Assembly (NCBI GenBank): GCA_050633885.1
Contig: JBOEHK010000002.1
Span: 744,001-808,000 of the forward strand
DNA: 64,000 nucleotides
DNA from: JAWSVE01 sp050633885
Lineage (GTDB): Bacteria; Pseudomonadota; Gammaproteobacteria; Pseudomonadales; Cellvibrionaceae
Direction of reading: 5' to 3'
This document shows positions 36,693 to 46,056 of the stretch, piece after piece. The notes beneath the pieces are model-generated. The model was not told where the DNA came from. It saw only the letters and a list, made by a program, of their open reading frames with translations, and searched no databases. Position 1 is the stretch's first letter. Every line of letters starts with the position of its first letter. Position numbers and translations under genes: made by a program.

Positions 36693-37385
36693 TTGGATCA
36701 AATAATAAAAGATATACCCAAATCAAATCATTCTGATTTTTTGGAAGAGTTCCTATCTTATTATGTCGACAAGCAAGGTTTGGGGGGAATGTCTAAGCCA
36801 GACTTAGATGCGTTGATCATTTATTTGTACACAAAGTACAGTGACAATAAAAAATTTGATGCTTTCGAACTGGGTCAGAGGTTCATGATTAAAGAGTCGC
36901 GCGTTAAGTCTTTGTATGAAACAGGTTTGATTAAATACTCGGGTTTGACGGAAGGAAAAGCGTGGATAGATATACTCACCAAATTAAAATCGACAAAGTT
37001 TGAATTAGAGAGCAATGAAAAAGCGCAAGTTCGATTTAAATTTGAGAATCCTGCGCTATACAAGTTTTTCCAAAAGCGCATTAGGGTAATTGGTGGTACA
37101 GCGCCTTATTCTAGAACTTATGAAACTGTCACTATTTCACTGGAAGTCTTTTTTGAACTTTTGGAGCATGTGTACGATTCAAGTCAAACACAATTTTCAA
37201 CGGCGGAAATGGATGTCATTCATACGCTTGTTGAGCCAGTGATAAAAAAACTGGGTAGCTCATTAGGTAAAAAGAAACTGCAAGAACTTCAAGGAAATGA
37301 TGGGATAAAAAGCAAAGCTGGTAAATCACTTCAGTCCGCAGGAGCAATGTCTGGTATAGGTCGGTTTGTTTTAGCGTTGTTGTAA
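36693..37385 (+). CDS. unknown protein, 230 residues
   Basis: Not recognised. The start is TTG with a good ribosome site (AGGAGAA five bases before). The sequence is soluble, charged and mostly helical: SDFLEEFLSYYVDKQG, then SKPDLDALIIYLYTKYSD, a possible winged-helix-like part FELGQRFMIKESRVKSLYETG, a basic middle ALYKFFQKRIRVIGG, and a Gly/Ser/Lys-rich tail ending SGIGRFVLALL. No signal peptide or catalytic motif is visible. It is a single gene between long intergenic stretches and ends at a strong terminator, as is common for accessory genes. Confidence 0.72.
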   Translation: MDQIIKDIPKSNHSDFLEEFLSYYVDKQGLGGMSKPDLDALIIYLYTKYSDNKKFDAFELGQRFMIKESRVKSLYETGLIKYSGLTEGKAWIDILTKLKSTKFELESNEKAQVRFKFENPALYKFFQKRIRVIGGTAPYSRTYETVTISLEVFFELLEHVYDSSQTQFSTAEMDVIHTLVEPVIKKLGSSLGKKKLQELQGNDGIKSKAGKSLQSAGAMSGIGRFVLALL

Positions 37386-37553
37386 TAGGGGTACAGAGCG
37401 AGTCTAAATAACTTGGTTTCAAGTAATATTAATTTTTGAATATACACTTAAATTTTTTTGAATTAGATGATTGCACTAAAAAGGATTGTTGTCAGAGTAA
37501 AATTAAATTTCAGGTTCAATAATCGATGTCATTGATGTTCCGTTAACTGAAAT

Positions 37554-37592
37554 AAAAGGCCCCTGCAGAAATTCTGCAGGGGCCTTTTTATT
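37554..37592. terminator. strong bidirectional terminator
   Basis: AAAAGGCCCCTGCAGAA pairs with TTCTGCAGGGGCCTTTTT, about 17 bp. It serves the plus-strand unknown gene and may serve the convergent matrixin gene, which ends 37 bases further on. Confidence 0.93.
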
Positions 37593-37628
37593 GAATTAAA
37601 AAAATAATTTAATTGAATTTCGATGTGC

Positions 37629-40600
37629 TCAATGCGTTAAAAAGATATTATCGATTTCAAATCTACCATAAAACTCTCTATCGCCATTCGCGGTGCCAGA
37701 CCCACTATTGGATGCGCTGAATACCAAGTTCACATCGCAACCTGCATATTGTGAAATATCGGTTGCTTCGCTGATTTCAGAGGTGGTTTGGTCGTCGCTC
37801 AACGTTAATGTACCAAGCTTGCGCTTAATTGATGTTGAACAATTTCCAGCGGGGGACAATGTAAGGTCTATCCTTCCCGTCAAATTTACATCCAAGGTGC
37901 TATATAGGTAGGACCAGTCCCAATGAATCAATAATGGATCATCGCCCAGTTCCGGCAGAGAAACGGTTCGACTGAGTGACTGGCTAGCATTGGACGCACC
38001 ATCTCCAAGATCATTTTGGGGGTTCTCATAAAAAAAGTAATAGGTTGCAGTATTTCCCCAGTTTACCCATTTGCTACCTCTGTCGCCGGGCTGTCCATTG
38101 ATATAAGACCAGGCATCAATACCCTGAGCAAAATCATCAATACTGGTTAACGTTGAGAAGGGCGCATTGGCGGGCAAATCCACAAACTCGATATTGTCAA
38201 TGCTGAAGTGGCCACCCATTTCCCGATCCTGGCTGCTAATAATGGGGGATGCCTGATTACGAGCATTGAACACAAGATTCACATTGCAACCCGCATAGGC
38301 ACTTACGTCTACATTAGCGTTCACTGTATCAACGTAAACGCCATCCACGAGAGTCAAAGTACCAAGATTGAGTAAGGTTTGATTGCTACATGCGCTGTCG
38401 GGTTGAAGATAACCTTGAATGCGACCAGTCAAGGTCATGTTGTCAACATGATAGGCATAGTTCCAATCCCACCGGAGCTGTAAATTTCCAGTAGTGGTGG
38501 TTGGAACTTGTATTTGTCGAGACAAAGTTCGAGTGCTGCTCCGCGTGCCTTCAGACCAACCATTTATATGCTCATAAAAGAAACTGTACCTTGCGACATT
38601 ATCCCAGCCTTTCCAGTGGCTTCCTCGGTCACCCGGTTGTCCATTTTGGGAGTTCCAGTTCCCCAAACCCTGACTAAAATCATCCACCGTAATGGTGGTT
38701 GGAGAAATAAATACTGATCGGGTTTGACGATCGGTTTCAATGCCAAGTCGAATCAGGCGAGCAGTGAGCTGATCGGCGCCGGCAAGGTTTACCGGTACAT
38801 TGACGTTAATAGATTCTGAAATACCGGGTGTAACAGTGAGGGTTTGAACTTGCAAACTGCTAGGATCATTGTTCAGCATTAACTCAATTTGTACCGTTTC
38901 TGTGCTGCAACTTTGGCTGTCAGATTGTACTGAGACAGAAGCGTTCAGGCTGTTACCCACAGCTGTAGTGATGGTTCCCGTCGGGTTTAAAGTCAAGTTC
39001 ATGGGGCAAACCACAGCAACTGTCGTATTAACTCGAGCAATTTTGTTTAAAGGTAAAATTGCAGACACGGCACTGAAATTTAAATTATGGATCCCATAGG
39101 TGTTGTGTTGCAAGGTCAGTTCGAAAGCCTTGGTTGTATTGGGTTCAACATAATCACCTACTCCATCAGCGCCATCAAAGAAGCCACTACCGCTATCATT
39201 AACTGTTGTGTTTACAAACAGGGGGGGACAAATACTCGGTGCGTTGTAAGCCACATTGGCCTGGTAACTGACGGTATCGCCACTATTAATAGCTGCAAGG
39301 TGAGGGTCAATACTCATGGAGAGCAAAGTGTTGTCGGAACAATAGGCATACAAACTGGGAGTATTGTCGCTGACAGATACCAAAGCCATGCCAGAACGGC
39401 CACTGACAATCACTTCATTAGCACTATTTCCTTGCGCAAGATATTCGTAATTCCCACCCAGTCTCGTAATACCTGTTATTTCATGCGTAAGAGCATTTAT
39501 TGTCCAAAGTTCGGTATTCTGTAGTTCGCTACTGTCTTGGGATAAGAATGATATACGCGAACCGTCGGGTGATTTTAGTATATTTAATACAAACCTACCT
39601 GAATCAACACTGGTGACCAGTGAGTAATCTGAACGGTTGCGAATATCGATTCCAGATCTTGTACCTTGGAACACATAAGTATCACTGTCATCAGCCAGCG
39701 CATAAAAAACATCATTAGAACCAACTGGATTTTCAGATAAAATTGTGTGGTAACTTGGACTGTTAGGGTCGATATCAACTTCCAAAACCCAGTGTGCGCC
39801 ATTGGGACGACCGCCATGGATGGCATCGACGTAAGCGATGCGTTCATTGGCAGATAAAGTAATGTTTCCGAGAATCAAGCCGGTATTGATTGTTGCCAAT
39901 TCAGTGCGCGTATTCATATCCATCGCCACAACACTTCTGCCACCGTGAGTGGCAATGTAGGCAACGTTTGCCGACGTAACGACGAGATGGAGAGGTTGGG
40001 ACGGTAAGTCGGTAAGGGTGGCAACCTCCGACTCAAAGTTAGCACTATTAGGATCAAGATCAACCACATGCAAACTGCGGCCAATTTGATTGACCGCATA
40101 AAGTTCCGTGCCATCCGCCGACAATTCAATATCATTTGCTGCTATGTTGATTCTTTTTCTAATTGATCCCGAGACTGGGTCAATAACGAAGATTGGTCCA
40201 TTAGGCTCTTTGGTAGCGTAAATGGTTGCACTCAAAGGGTGTTGTACAGGCTTATGCATAGCAGTTGTGGATAGGCGCGGATGCCCATAGCTGGTAATTG
40301 CTAGATTCTGATTAGCAAAATTTGCCCCTGCCGTCGCAGAATAGATTGCTCCCTCATTCAGGTATTCGTGTACAAAACTGTTGCCTCTAGACTCCGCCAC
40401 AATGCGGTAGTTTCCTTCGGGGAGACCAACAAGAGTATAAGTGCCATCATCTTGTGTATTGGCTGTCACAATGCGTGGTTGATTTTGGCTGGGATCGTAG
40501 GCAACTACTCTTGCATTTAAAGGTTGCCCATTTGTATCAGTAACCTGCCCACTTATAGACGCTGTGGAATTTGCCAGTGGGTTTGAAGAAGTGGGATAGA

Positions 40601-41204
40601 GGGTGGCCAACCCAGCAATGTCATCCGCTGCCAGATCTAGGTTAATCGTACCGCCGAATACCGCCGAATCTCTGCCAGTAGAAGAATGGTCTAAGCCAAG
40701 AAAATGGAGCAGTTCGTGTAAGGCTAAGGCATATAATTTCACCAGTGGCGAATTTCCATGTGTGTCACCATTGAGCCCTATATCGGCAGACAAAATCGTC
40801 GAACCCGATACATTATAATTAAAGGCAATGCCAGCTCCGGGCACATACTCTCTACCACTGTCAATGTAGACTACATTCACATTATCCCTACTTGGTAATG
40901 CAGTGGTTTCACCCAAATATTCGAAATCAACTGCGATAAGTGGATGATCTTCAACTAATTGAAAAGCATTTTGGATACCTTGAATCATTTGGTCGCGATT
41001 TGCAGCATCACTGTAGGCGCCTAGGTTAATAAAATAGGGAATGGGCTGCGTGTTGTCGTGTTTCGCGCCGTTTGCGCGCAAGTAGTTAAATGCTGAAGCC
41101 TGAGTTGAAAATAAAACCAAAAGGACAAGAGAAGTAATTGCAGTGGCAAACTTGAGCAAATCAGTTCGAAAACAACTTGATAGTGCCAAAGATGAATATT
41201 TCAT
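37629..41204 (-). CDS. secreted matrixin-type metalloprotease with propeller and duplicated C-terminal module
   Basis: 1191 residues. A signal peptide (core TSLVLLVLFSTQASA) precedes a metzincin domain with HELLHFLGLDH near residue 162, the HExxHxxGxxH zinc site. A CarboxypepD_reg-like beta domain (SISGQVTDTNGQPLNARV) is followed by an SMP/YVTN-type propeller (about 310-620, repeats such as LVVTSANVAYIATHGGRSVV), a disordered or Ig-like middle, and two homologous modules of about 175 residues each (835-1010 and 1015-1190). Both start DFxQGLxxW and contain NGQPGDRGS, and both include RWDW or HWDW, LTGRI and YAGCxVNLVF. Likely an extracellular enzyme; the duplicated modules may bind polysaccharide or the surface (inference). 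Confidence 0.88.
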   Translation of the reverse strand: MKYSSLALSSCFRTDLLKFATAITSLVLLVLFSTQASAFNYLRANGAKHDNTQPIPYFINLGAYSDAANRDQMIQGIQNAFQLVEDHPLIAVDFEYLGETTALPSRDNVNVVYIDSGREYVPGAGIAFNYNVSGSTILSADIGLNGDTHGNSPLVKLYALALHELLHFLGLDHSSTGRDSAVFGGTINLDLAADDIAGLATLYPTSSNPLANSTASISGQVTDTNGQPLNARVVAYDPSQNQPRIVTANTQDDGTYTLVGLPEGNYRIVAESRGNSFVHEYLNEGAIYSATAGANFANQNLAITSYGHPRLSTTAMHKPVQHPLSATIYATKEPNGPIFVIDPVSGSIRKRINIAANDIELSADGTELYAVNQIGRSLHVVDLDPNSANFESEVATLTDLPSQPLHLVVTSANVAYIATHGGRSVVAMDMNTRTELATINTGLILGNITLSANERIAYVDAIHGGRPNGAHWVLEVDIDPNSPSYHTILSENPVGSNDVFYALADDSDTYVFQGTRSGIDIRNRSDYSLVTSVDSGRFVLNILKSPDGSRISFLSQDSSELQNTELWTINALTHEITGITRLGGNYEYLAQGNSANEVIVSGRSGMALVSVSDNTPSLYAYCSDNTLLSMSIDPHLAAINSGDTVSYQANVAYNAPSICPPLFVNTTVNDSGSGFFDGADGVGDYVEPNTTKAFELTLQHNTYGIHNLNFSAVSAILPLNKIARVNTTVAVVCPMNLTLNPTGTITTAVGNSLNASVSVQSDSQSCSTETVQIELMLNNDPSSLQVQTLTVTPGISESINVNVPVNLAGADQLTARLIRLGIETDRQTRSVFISPTTITVDDFSQGLGNWNSQNGQPGDRGSHWKGWDNVARYSFFYEHINGWSEGTRSSTRTLSRQIQVPTTTTGNLQLRWDWNYAYHVDNMTLTGRIQGYLQPDSACSNQTLLNLGTLTLVDGVYVDTVNANVDVSAYAGCNVNLVFNARNQASPIISSQDREMGGHFSIDNIEFVDLPANAPFSTLTSIDDFAQGIDAWSYINGQPGDRGSKWVNWGNTATYYFFYENPQNDLGDGASNASQSLSRTVSLPELGDDPLLIHWDWSYLYSTLDVNLTGRIDLTLSPAGNCSTSIKRKLGTLTLSDDQTTSEISEATDISQYAGCDVNLVFSASNSGSGTANGDREFYGRFEIDNIFLTH

Positions 41205-41370
41205 GACGTGACCTCGAAATATATTGTGATTAATGATTAGTTGTTTTGTGCAAACTTTTGATTGAGATTAAGTCTGCTTCGCAATCTTCCCGTCGTCTTT
41301 CAAATAAGTTGATATACCTTGGATTCAATTTCAAAATGAAAACGAATCGAAATCTCCGATTAGCCTCTTT

Positions 41371-41418
41371 TATAAAATTATAAAATTATAAAATTATAAA
41401 ATTATAAAATTATAAAAT
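41371..41418. repeat. tandem repeat of TATAAAAT, six copies
   Basis: Six perfect head-to-tail copies of the octamer TATAAAAT (48 bases), about 170 bases upstream of the matrixin gene start. Confidence 0.93.
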
Positions 41419-41450
41419 TATTATTTTTAAATAATAGTATCTGTAATTTT

Positions 41451-41482
41451 TTGAATATTTGAATATTTGAATATTTGAATAG
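41451..41482. repeat. tandem repeat of TTGAATAT, four copies
   Basis: Three perfect copies of TTGAATAT plus a fourth ending in G, 32 bases after the TATAAAAT array but unrelated in sequence. Confidence 0.9.
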
Positions 41483-41800
41483 GAAGAAGAGTGCAGGTTA
41501 CTTAGCTTTTATTGCAAAATTATTGAATAAAAATGTAAATAAGATGAAGCCTACAATTTATTAACAATTTTTAATATTTATCTGAATTCGATACCGTCTT
41601 GCAGTGTGACTGTTTGGGAAAGGGCTTTTTGTCTTAGCTTATGGCGCATGGTGCATAAAGGAAAGTGCGGTCTTCTGCTGAATGTAATAATCGGGTGCAG
41701 AGTAGAATGAAATGAAATTGACGAAAAATTTATTGTAAATTCAGTTTCAGTTTTAACTTTAGTTAAAGATTGGAAAAGTGAGTCATTATTTTTTGTGTTT

Positions 41801-41829
41801 AAAAATAGGGAGGCGAGAGCCTCCCTATC
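41801..41829 (-). terminator. terminator of the minus-strand unknown gene at 41.8 kb
   Basis: On the minus strand ATAGGGAGGC-TCTC-GCCTCCCTAT is followed by TTTTTAAAC, starting just after the stop codon at 41835. Confidence 0.9.
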
Positions 41830-41834
41830 TTCTG

Positions 41835-43427
41835 TTATCTTCCTTTCTGTTTCTCTTCTATTCGAGGTTCTGATTTTTTCATTTTAATTGTTGATCGTCC
41901 TGGCTGTGGTAATTTTTGTACCGGTCGTGCTATGGGTTTTATCATGGTATTTTTAGCGCCCGATTTAATTTTACGATCAATTCTATTGAGTGGGATGACT
42001 GGTGTTGATGGTTGCACAGTAAGATTGCCACCGCCTTGTTGCAGTCCTGGCGTTACACTTGGCCACGAGCATGGAAAGATAAAATTCTTCTGGCCTGTTG
42101 TCGCCACAAGTTTATTACTGTCATCCATTATGCTCATTCCTTGGGTTAGCGTGACTTTGCGTAGCACCGGTGGTGTATTGCTGTTCGTTTGAAGACTACC
42201 TATTGTGCTTGGAAGGCTAACGGGTCGAACTGCCAGAAAATTTCTGGTTTGGCCAATATTCAAATCATAAGGAAAGTTATCTGATTGATAAGCAGATACG
42301 CCGCTTCCAATAAATACCGCGTTTCCTGAAATGGATGAACCCGCCGTTAGTTTTCCGTGGATCACGACATCTTTAGGACAGATTTGACCTTGAACTAATT
42401 GGGTTTCTCTCACATTCACTGTAAAAGTTAATTGAGGTGGTGTTTCGGTTTGAAGGTTGTTTGTCGCTGCGTCTTCACAACGCATAGTGTATGTTTTCCA
42501 GCTCGAATTAAAATTATGATTAACACCAATAATGCGAATACTGCCAGCCTCGTCATCATAAGGATTGTTATCAATATTATAAGTGTCTGAAAACATCGCT
42601 GTTTTTGCATGACTTGTTGTCACTGTTTTGAGATCACTTTTTCTACCATTGGTGTGTTCATAGCGGAATGTCACTTGGGTGTTGGGTAAATTGGTTTGTA
42701 TGACACCGCTTAATGTGATTTTGCAAGACCCGCTAAAGCGACTGTATTGTTCCAAAATAGTGAGAGACGAACTTGTTATTCCTGTAGCCATTGAAACGCT
42801 CGAGGCGGCCGTTGGGAGCGGTTTTGTGTAGCCTGTCGGAAGGCATTTTACCCGTAATGGCAGTTTTGTGGTGGCCCGCGTTTCGTAGAAATTGATATTG
42901 GCAGGAGAAATTTTAAGGTTCGCAATATAAGGCGAATTATCTTTGGGGATTTCAAAATTGCGTGTTTTATTTAGCGCTTGGGTTTTAGTCAGGCCGTTAG
43001 CAATATCTGTCGATACTGCAGAATTACATTGATCAATATACGGTGATAAGTCGCCAAAATTGCCGCTACTGATCAGGTGGCTTACCCATCTATTTCCGTT
43101 GTTTCCTGTTAAATTGGCATGGTCGCCTGAAACCCCAATTTCATAATGCTCCAACGATGGCTCTTGTCCATATTCAATGCCCGCCATGTGAATGCGTTTA
43201 TTCGCTGAGAATGCTGGCAACTTAAAACCACCACGGACCTCGACGGACCACCCGCCAGGCGCGACTTGGGTACTGCTGTAGCGGGTTTTATCGGCACTCG
43301 CTGAAACTGTTATGGTAGGAATAACGCCGTTTGGTTTTGGTTTGATTTCAAAATCAGCGACTGCGCTTACGTTGAGTAGCATTAAAAAACTGCCTAACAC
43401 TTTATTTTTTGTCGATATAAAATACAT
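41835..43427 (-). CDS. unknown exported protein, 530 residues
   Basis: Not recognised. A signal peptide (GSFLMLLNVSAVA then DFEIK) suggests export. The body is beta-rich with low-complexity Ser/Thr/Asn stretches, eight or so cysteines in SGSCKITLSG, TMRCEDAAT, VKCLPTG and QGQICPKDVV, and many Thr/Asn. The C-terminal ~60 residues are basic and Pro/Lys-rich (IKPIARPVQKLPQPGR, KSEPRIEEKQKGR). The Cys-containing segments could be disulfide-bonded domains. It lies between long gaps and near other secreted-protein genes. No function is proposed. Confidence 0.7.
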   Translation of the reverse strand: MYFISTKNKVLGSFLMLLNVSAVADFEIKPKPNGVIPTITVSASADKTRYSSTQVAPGGWSVEVRGGFKLPAFSANKRIHMAGIEYGQEPSLEHYEIGVSGDHANLTGNNGNRWVSHLISSGNFGDLSPYIDQCNSAVSTDIANGLTKTQALNKTRNFEIPKDNSPYIANLKISPANINFYETRATTKLPLRVKCLPTGYTKPLPTAASSVSMATGITSSSLTILEQYSRFSGSCKITLSGVIQTNLPNTQVTFRYEHTNGRKSDLKTVTTSHAKTAMFSDTYNIDNNPYDDEAGSIRIIGVNHNFNSSWKTYTMRCEDAATNNLQTETPPQLTFTVNVRETQLVQGQICPKDVVIHGKLTAGSSISGNAVFIGSGVSAYQSDNFPYDLNIGQTRNFLAVRPVSLPSTIGSLQTNSNTPPVLRKVTLTQGMSIMDDSNKLVATTGQKNFIFPCSWPSVTPGLQQGGGNLTVQPSTPVIPLNRIDRKIKSGAKNTMIKPIARPVQKLPQPGRSTIKMKKSEPRIEEKQKGR

Positions 43428-43866
43428 GTTTCACCTATTCCTTTTTCATTTTGTTTTTTACGATAACTATGTGTCGTTGCGCGATCAGAAAGGTTCACTT
43501 CATTTGTTTTTGTGACCATATCGTATGATCTACGCTAAGATTTCTGTGAGTCTAAGGGTAGGTATTGACTTCTCAAGAATAAAACAGAAATTGCCTGTTA
43601 TCGCTCGAAACTTCCTAGTGGTTGGCCGCCGTTTTGGGTTACCTCTTAAACTGGCCATGTAGATATTTATGCGATAGAAGAAAAAAGGTGATCAATTGGG
43701 GTAGCGGTTTTAAGCATTAAAGAGATAAGGGGGCGGTATTTAGATTTGTGATGAATAATAAAGGATTGGAAAAGATATAAAGAGAATATATTGGTATCGA
43801 CTCTCTAATCTTACGAAGAAAAAATTCAATGCTCGAATAAAATAAATTATTCGAGCATTGGCTCAG
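43428..43866. other. intergenic region between the unknown secreted protein and the SBBP lipoprotein
   Basis: 439 bases without a gene. It holds the promoter region of the 41.8 kb gene on one side and the terminator of the lipoprotein gene on the other. No further structure seen. Confidence 0.5.
43821..43860 (-). terminator. terminator of the SBBP lipoprotein gene
   Basis: Perfect 14-bp dyad CAATGCTCGAATAA / TTATTCGAGCATTG with a 6-base loop, 6 bases past the stop codon. On the minus strand it is followed by AATTTTTT. Confidence 0.87.
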
Positions 43867-46056
43867 TTAGTCGAGGCTCATGACGCCGATGAACGCACTT
43901 CTTAAACCATTGCCAAAAGTACTTGTGAAATATCCATCGTTGGGGAACAAACTAGATCCGGTTGTTCCTCCTACTACGGCTTTATTCTCGTTGACAGCAA
44001 AACTACGCCCTCGCTGAGATTCGTTATTGTTCATCGGGCCTCCAAGAAGCCCTGAATAAAGTTGGTTAACTAAGTCTTCAGAAAATATTGATATTGTTGC
44101 ATATTGGCCCGACCCTTTACTGGTTGAAACATTATCGTTGCCTTGATCGGCACTTGGGATCATGATCGGAAAGTCATTACTCGTCGTTCCACCGGTTACA
44201 AACACTCTGTCGTTTGGACCTATTGCCACTCCATGTAATTCTTCTTCACTTGAACCACCAATATAGGTTCTGGCGATGAGTGATTTCAGATCGGGTGAGA
44301 AAATAGCCAGAGCGCCATCAAAACCACCATTGAATGTTGCATCAAGCCCCGGCACCAAAAGCTCCGGCACCAATGACCCGCTAAAAAGGTCATCTGAGTT
44401 CGTTATGATCGCAAGTATTGGCTCACCTTTACTATTGATGGCGATTCCTTGGTTATGAGAAACCTCATCAAACCCTGAGCCACCAATATATGTTCCGCTC
44501 ATGATCGATGTGAGATCTTTATCAAGTCGAATAATAAATCCATCACCATTATCCCAAATGCTGGCGTTAGAACTTTGGTTAGAACTTCTGAATGTTTTTT
44601 GATGACCCAGAGCGTGACTGGGAATGAGGTTGGATGAATTGGTGACACCTGCAATATATACTGATCCGTCAATTGGATTTTGGACGATTCCGGATGCGGC
44701 ATAATCACCACCAGATCCACCCACATAAGTCGATGCGATTAACGATGACCCGTCGATATCGAGAGCAAAAACAAATGCGTCTTGGCCTGCTGATGATTGG
44801 CCTTGATAGACGTCCTTTGTGGTTGGGAAATCATCGGCGCTTGTTACGCCAGAAACGTAAACTCTTCCTCTTTGTTCGTCAATGAGGATAGAGCCCCTGG
44901 GTGATTCTTCTTTTCCCTGTGAGCCACCAATCAAATTTGACCAGATTAATGTTTTTCCTTTCGGGTCAAGCTTTGCAACAAAGACATCGAGTAAAGCATT
45001 ATTTGCGGGTTGTCCTTTCAGAGTATTGTTAGGAAAGCTACCGGCTGTTGGAAAATCTGGAGACCCTGTACTTCCTACGACATACACATTGCCTAGACTG
45101 TCAGTTTTAACGGCGTATAACGCATCTCTTCTAGAGCCACCAAAATAAGTTAACCATATAATTTGCTTGCCATCTTTGCTGAGTTTTGCAACGAAGCCTT
45201 CAGATTTTTCATAATCATTGGCATGCGTAGATTCGTTATTGGTTGGCTTTGTTTTTTGAAAGACATCTCCAACGGCAAGATTTTTTGAGCCTGTCTGGCC
45301 GGCGATAAAAATATAACCCTGGTTATCAATATAGGTTCCTTGAACGCGGTCTAAACCGTTTCCACCCAAGATTGCTGTAAATTCAAATCTTGGCGATGGT
45401 TGTTGGGGGGTAGGAGGAGCGGGAAGGGGAGTTGAGTTATCTATTACATTGTAAGCAATTGATTGGGAGTACTCATCCGTACTTGATTTTGCGTCAGTGA
45501 ATTCGATCCACAGGTTGAAGCTACCCAAGTTCGAAGGTGTAAACGTATAAGTAATAATTCGTTGATCACTTATCAAGTTTTCCCAAAGACCATTTTGAGA
45601 ACCGGAGCGATTATTAATCCAAAAATCGAAACTTGGAGTTCCGTCAAGCAGTTGAACTTGAACAGAAACTTCTTTATTGAGTTCTAAATCTGAGCCACTA
45701 ACTAAGTTGCCGTCTTGAGATAGCTCCACAGATTTAAAAGTCGGAACTATATATGCATCTGATTCTGGTGGTTGTTTGTCATTTTCATCTTCTGATTCTT
45801 GAAGTTCTGTGTTTGGTTCGTCACTACTCTCGGTTGAATCATTTTCGCTCGAATCCGATTCGGGGGTATTCGAAGAATTATCTTCAGTGATTGATTCAGG
45901 AGGATCCTGAATGTCGTCATTAGCACTATTTGAATCCTCTATCACATCGGTAACGTTCACGTCCTCAGTAACTGGTTCGTCGTTGCTACTGGTTGAACCT
46001 TCTCCGCAACCGTACAGCGTAACCAGTAAACTCATGCATACTATAATTTTTTTCAT
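43867..46056 (-). CDS. lipoprotein with SBBP-type beta-propeller repeats
   Basis: 729 residues. A signal peptide with lipobox LYGC gives a lipoprotein. Residues about 20-105 are a Ser/Glu/Asp-rich acidic linker (ESDSSENDSTESSDEP). A PKD/Ig-like part (about 105-210) precedes a propeller of about seven blades, each with G-G-x(3-5)-D-x(5-8)-G-x-x-Y/V-x-x-G-x-T, for example GNGLDRVQG...YIFIAGQTGS and SGFDEVSHNQGIAINSKG. These match the SBBP family (beta-propeller repeat). A surface-anchored binding or structural role is likely. Linker acidity is extreme compared with neighbours. Confidence 0.82.
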   Translation of the reverse strand: MKKIIVCMSLLVTLYGCGEGSTSSNDEPVTEDVNVTDVIEDSNSANDDIQDPPESITEDNSSNTPESDSSENDSTESSDEPNTELQESEDENDKQPPESDAYIVPTFKSVELSQDGNLVSGSDLELNKEVSVQVQLLDGTPSFDFWINNRSGSQNGLWENLISDQRIITYTFTPSNLGSFNLWIEFTDAKSSTDEYSQSIAYNVIDNSTPLPAPPTPQQPSPRFEFTAILGGNGLDRVQGTYIDNQGYIFIAGQTGSKNLAVGDVFQKTKPTNNESTHANDYEKSEGFVAKLSKDGKQIIWLTYFGGSRRDALYAVKTDSLGNVYVVGSTGSPDFPTAGSFPNNTLKGQPANNALLDVFVAKLDPKGKTLIWSNLIGGSQGKEESPRGSILIDEQRGRVYVSGVTSADDFPTTKDVYQGQSSAGQDAFVFALDIDGSSLIASTYVGGSGGDYAASGIVQNPIDGSVYIAGVTNSSNLIPSHALGHQKTFRSSNQSSNASIWDNGDGFIIRLDKDLTSIMSGTYIGGSGFDEVSHNQGIAINSKGEPILAIITNSDDLFSGSLVPELLVPGLDATFNGGFDGALAIFSPDLKSLIARTYIGGSSEEELHGVAIGPNDRVFVTGGTTSNDFPIMIPSADQGNDNVSTSKGSGQYATISIFSEDLVNQLYSGLLGGPMNNNESQRGRSFAVNENKAVVGGTTGSSLFPNDGYFTSTFGNGLRSAFIGVMSLD

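Larger units (their letters stand above)
41205..41834. other. long AT-rich gap with two octamer repeats
   Basis: 630 bases between two minus-strand genes. It contains tandem octamers at 41371-41418 and 41451-41482 (listed separately) and a terminator near its low-coordinate side of the next gene. No ORF or RNA gene is convincing. Confidence 0.6.

Noticed and set aside
39087..39524. 145-residue plus-strand frame
   Set aside because: Antisense to the protease propeller; no ribosome site and no protein-like pattern of its own.
41371..41482. CRISPR array
   Set aside because: Octamers are head to tail with no spacers.
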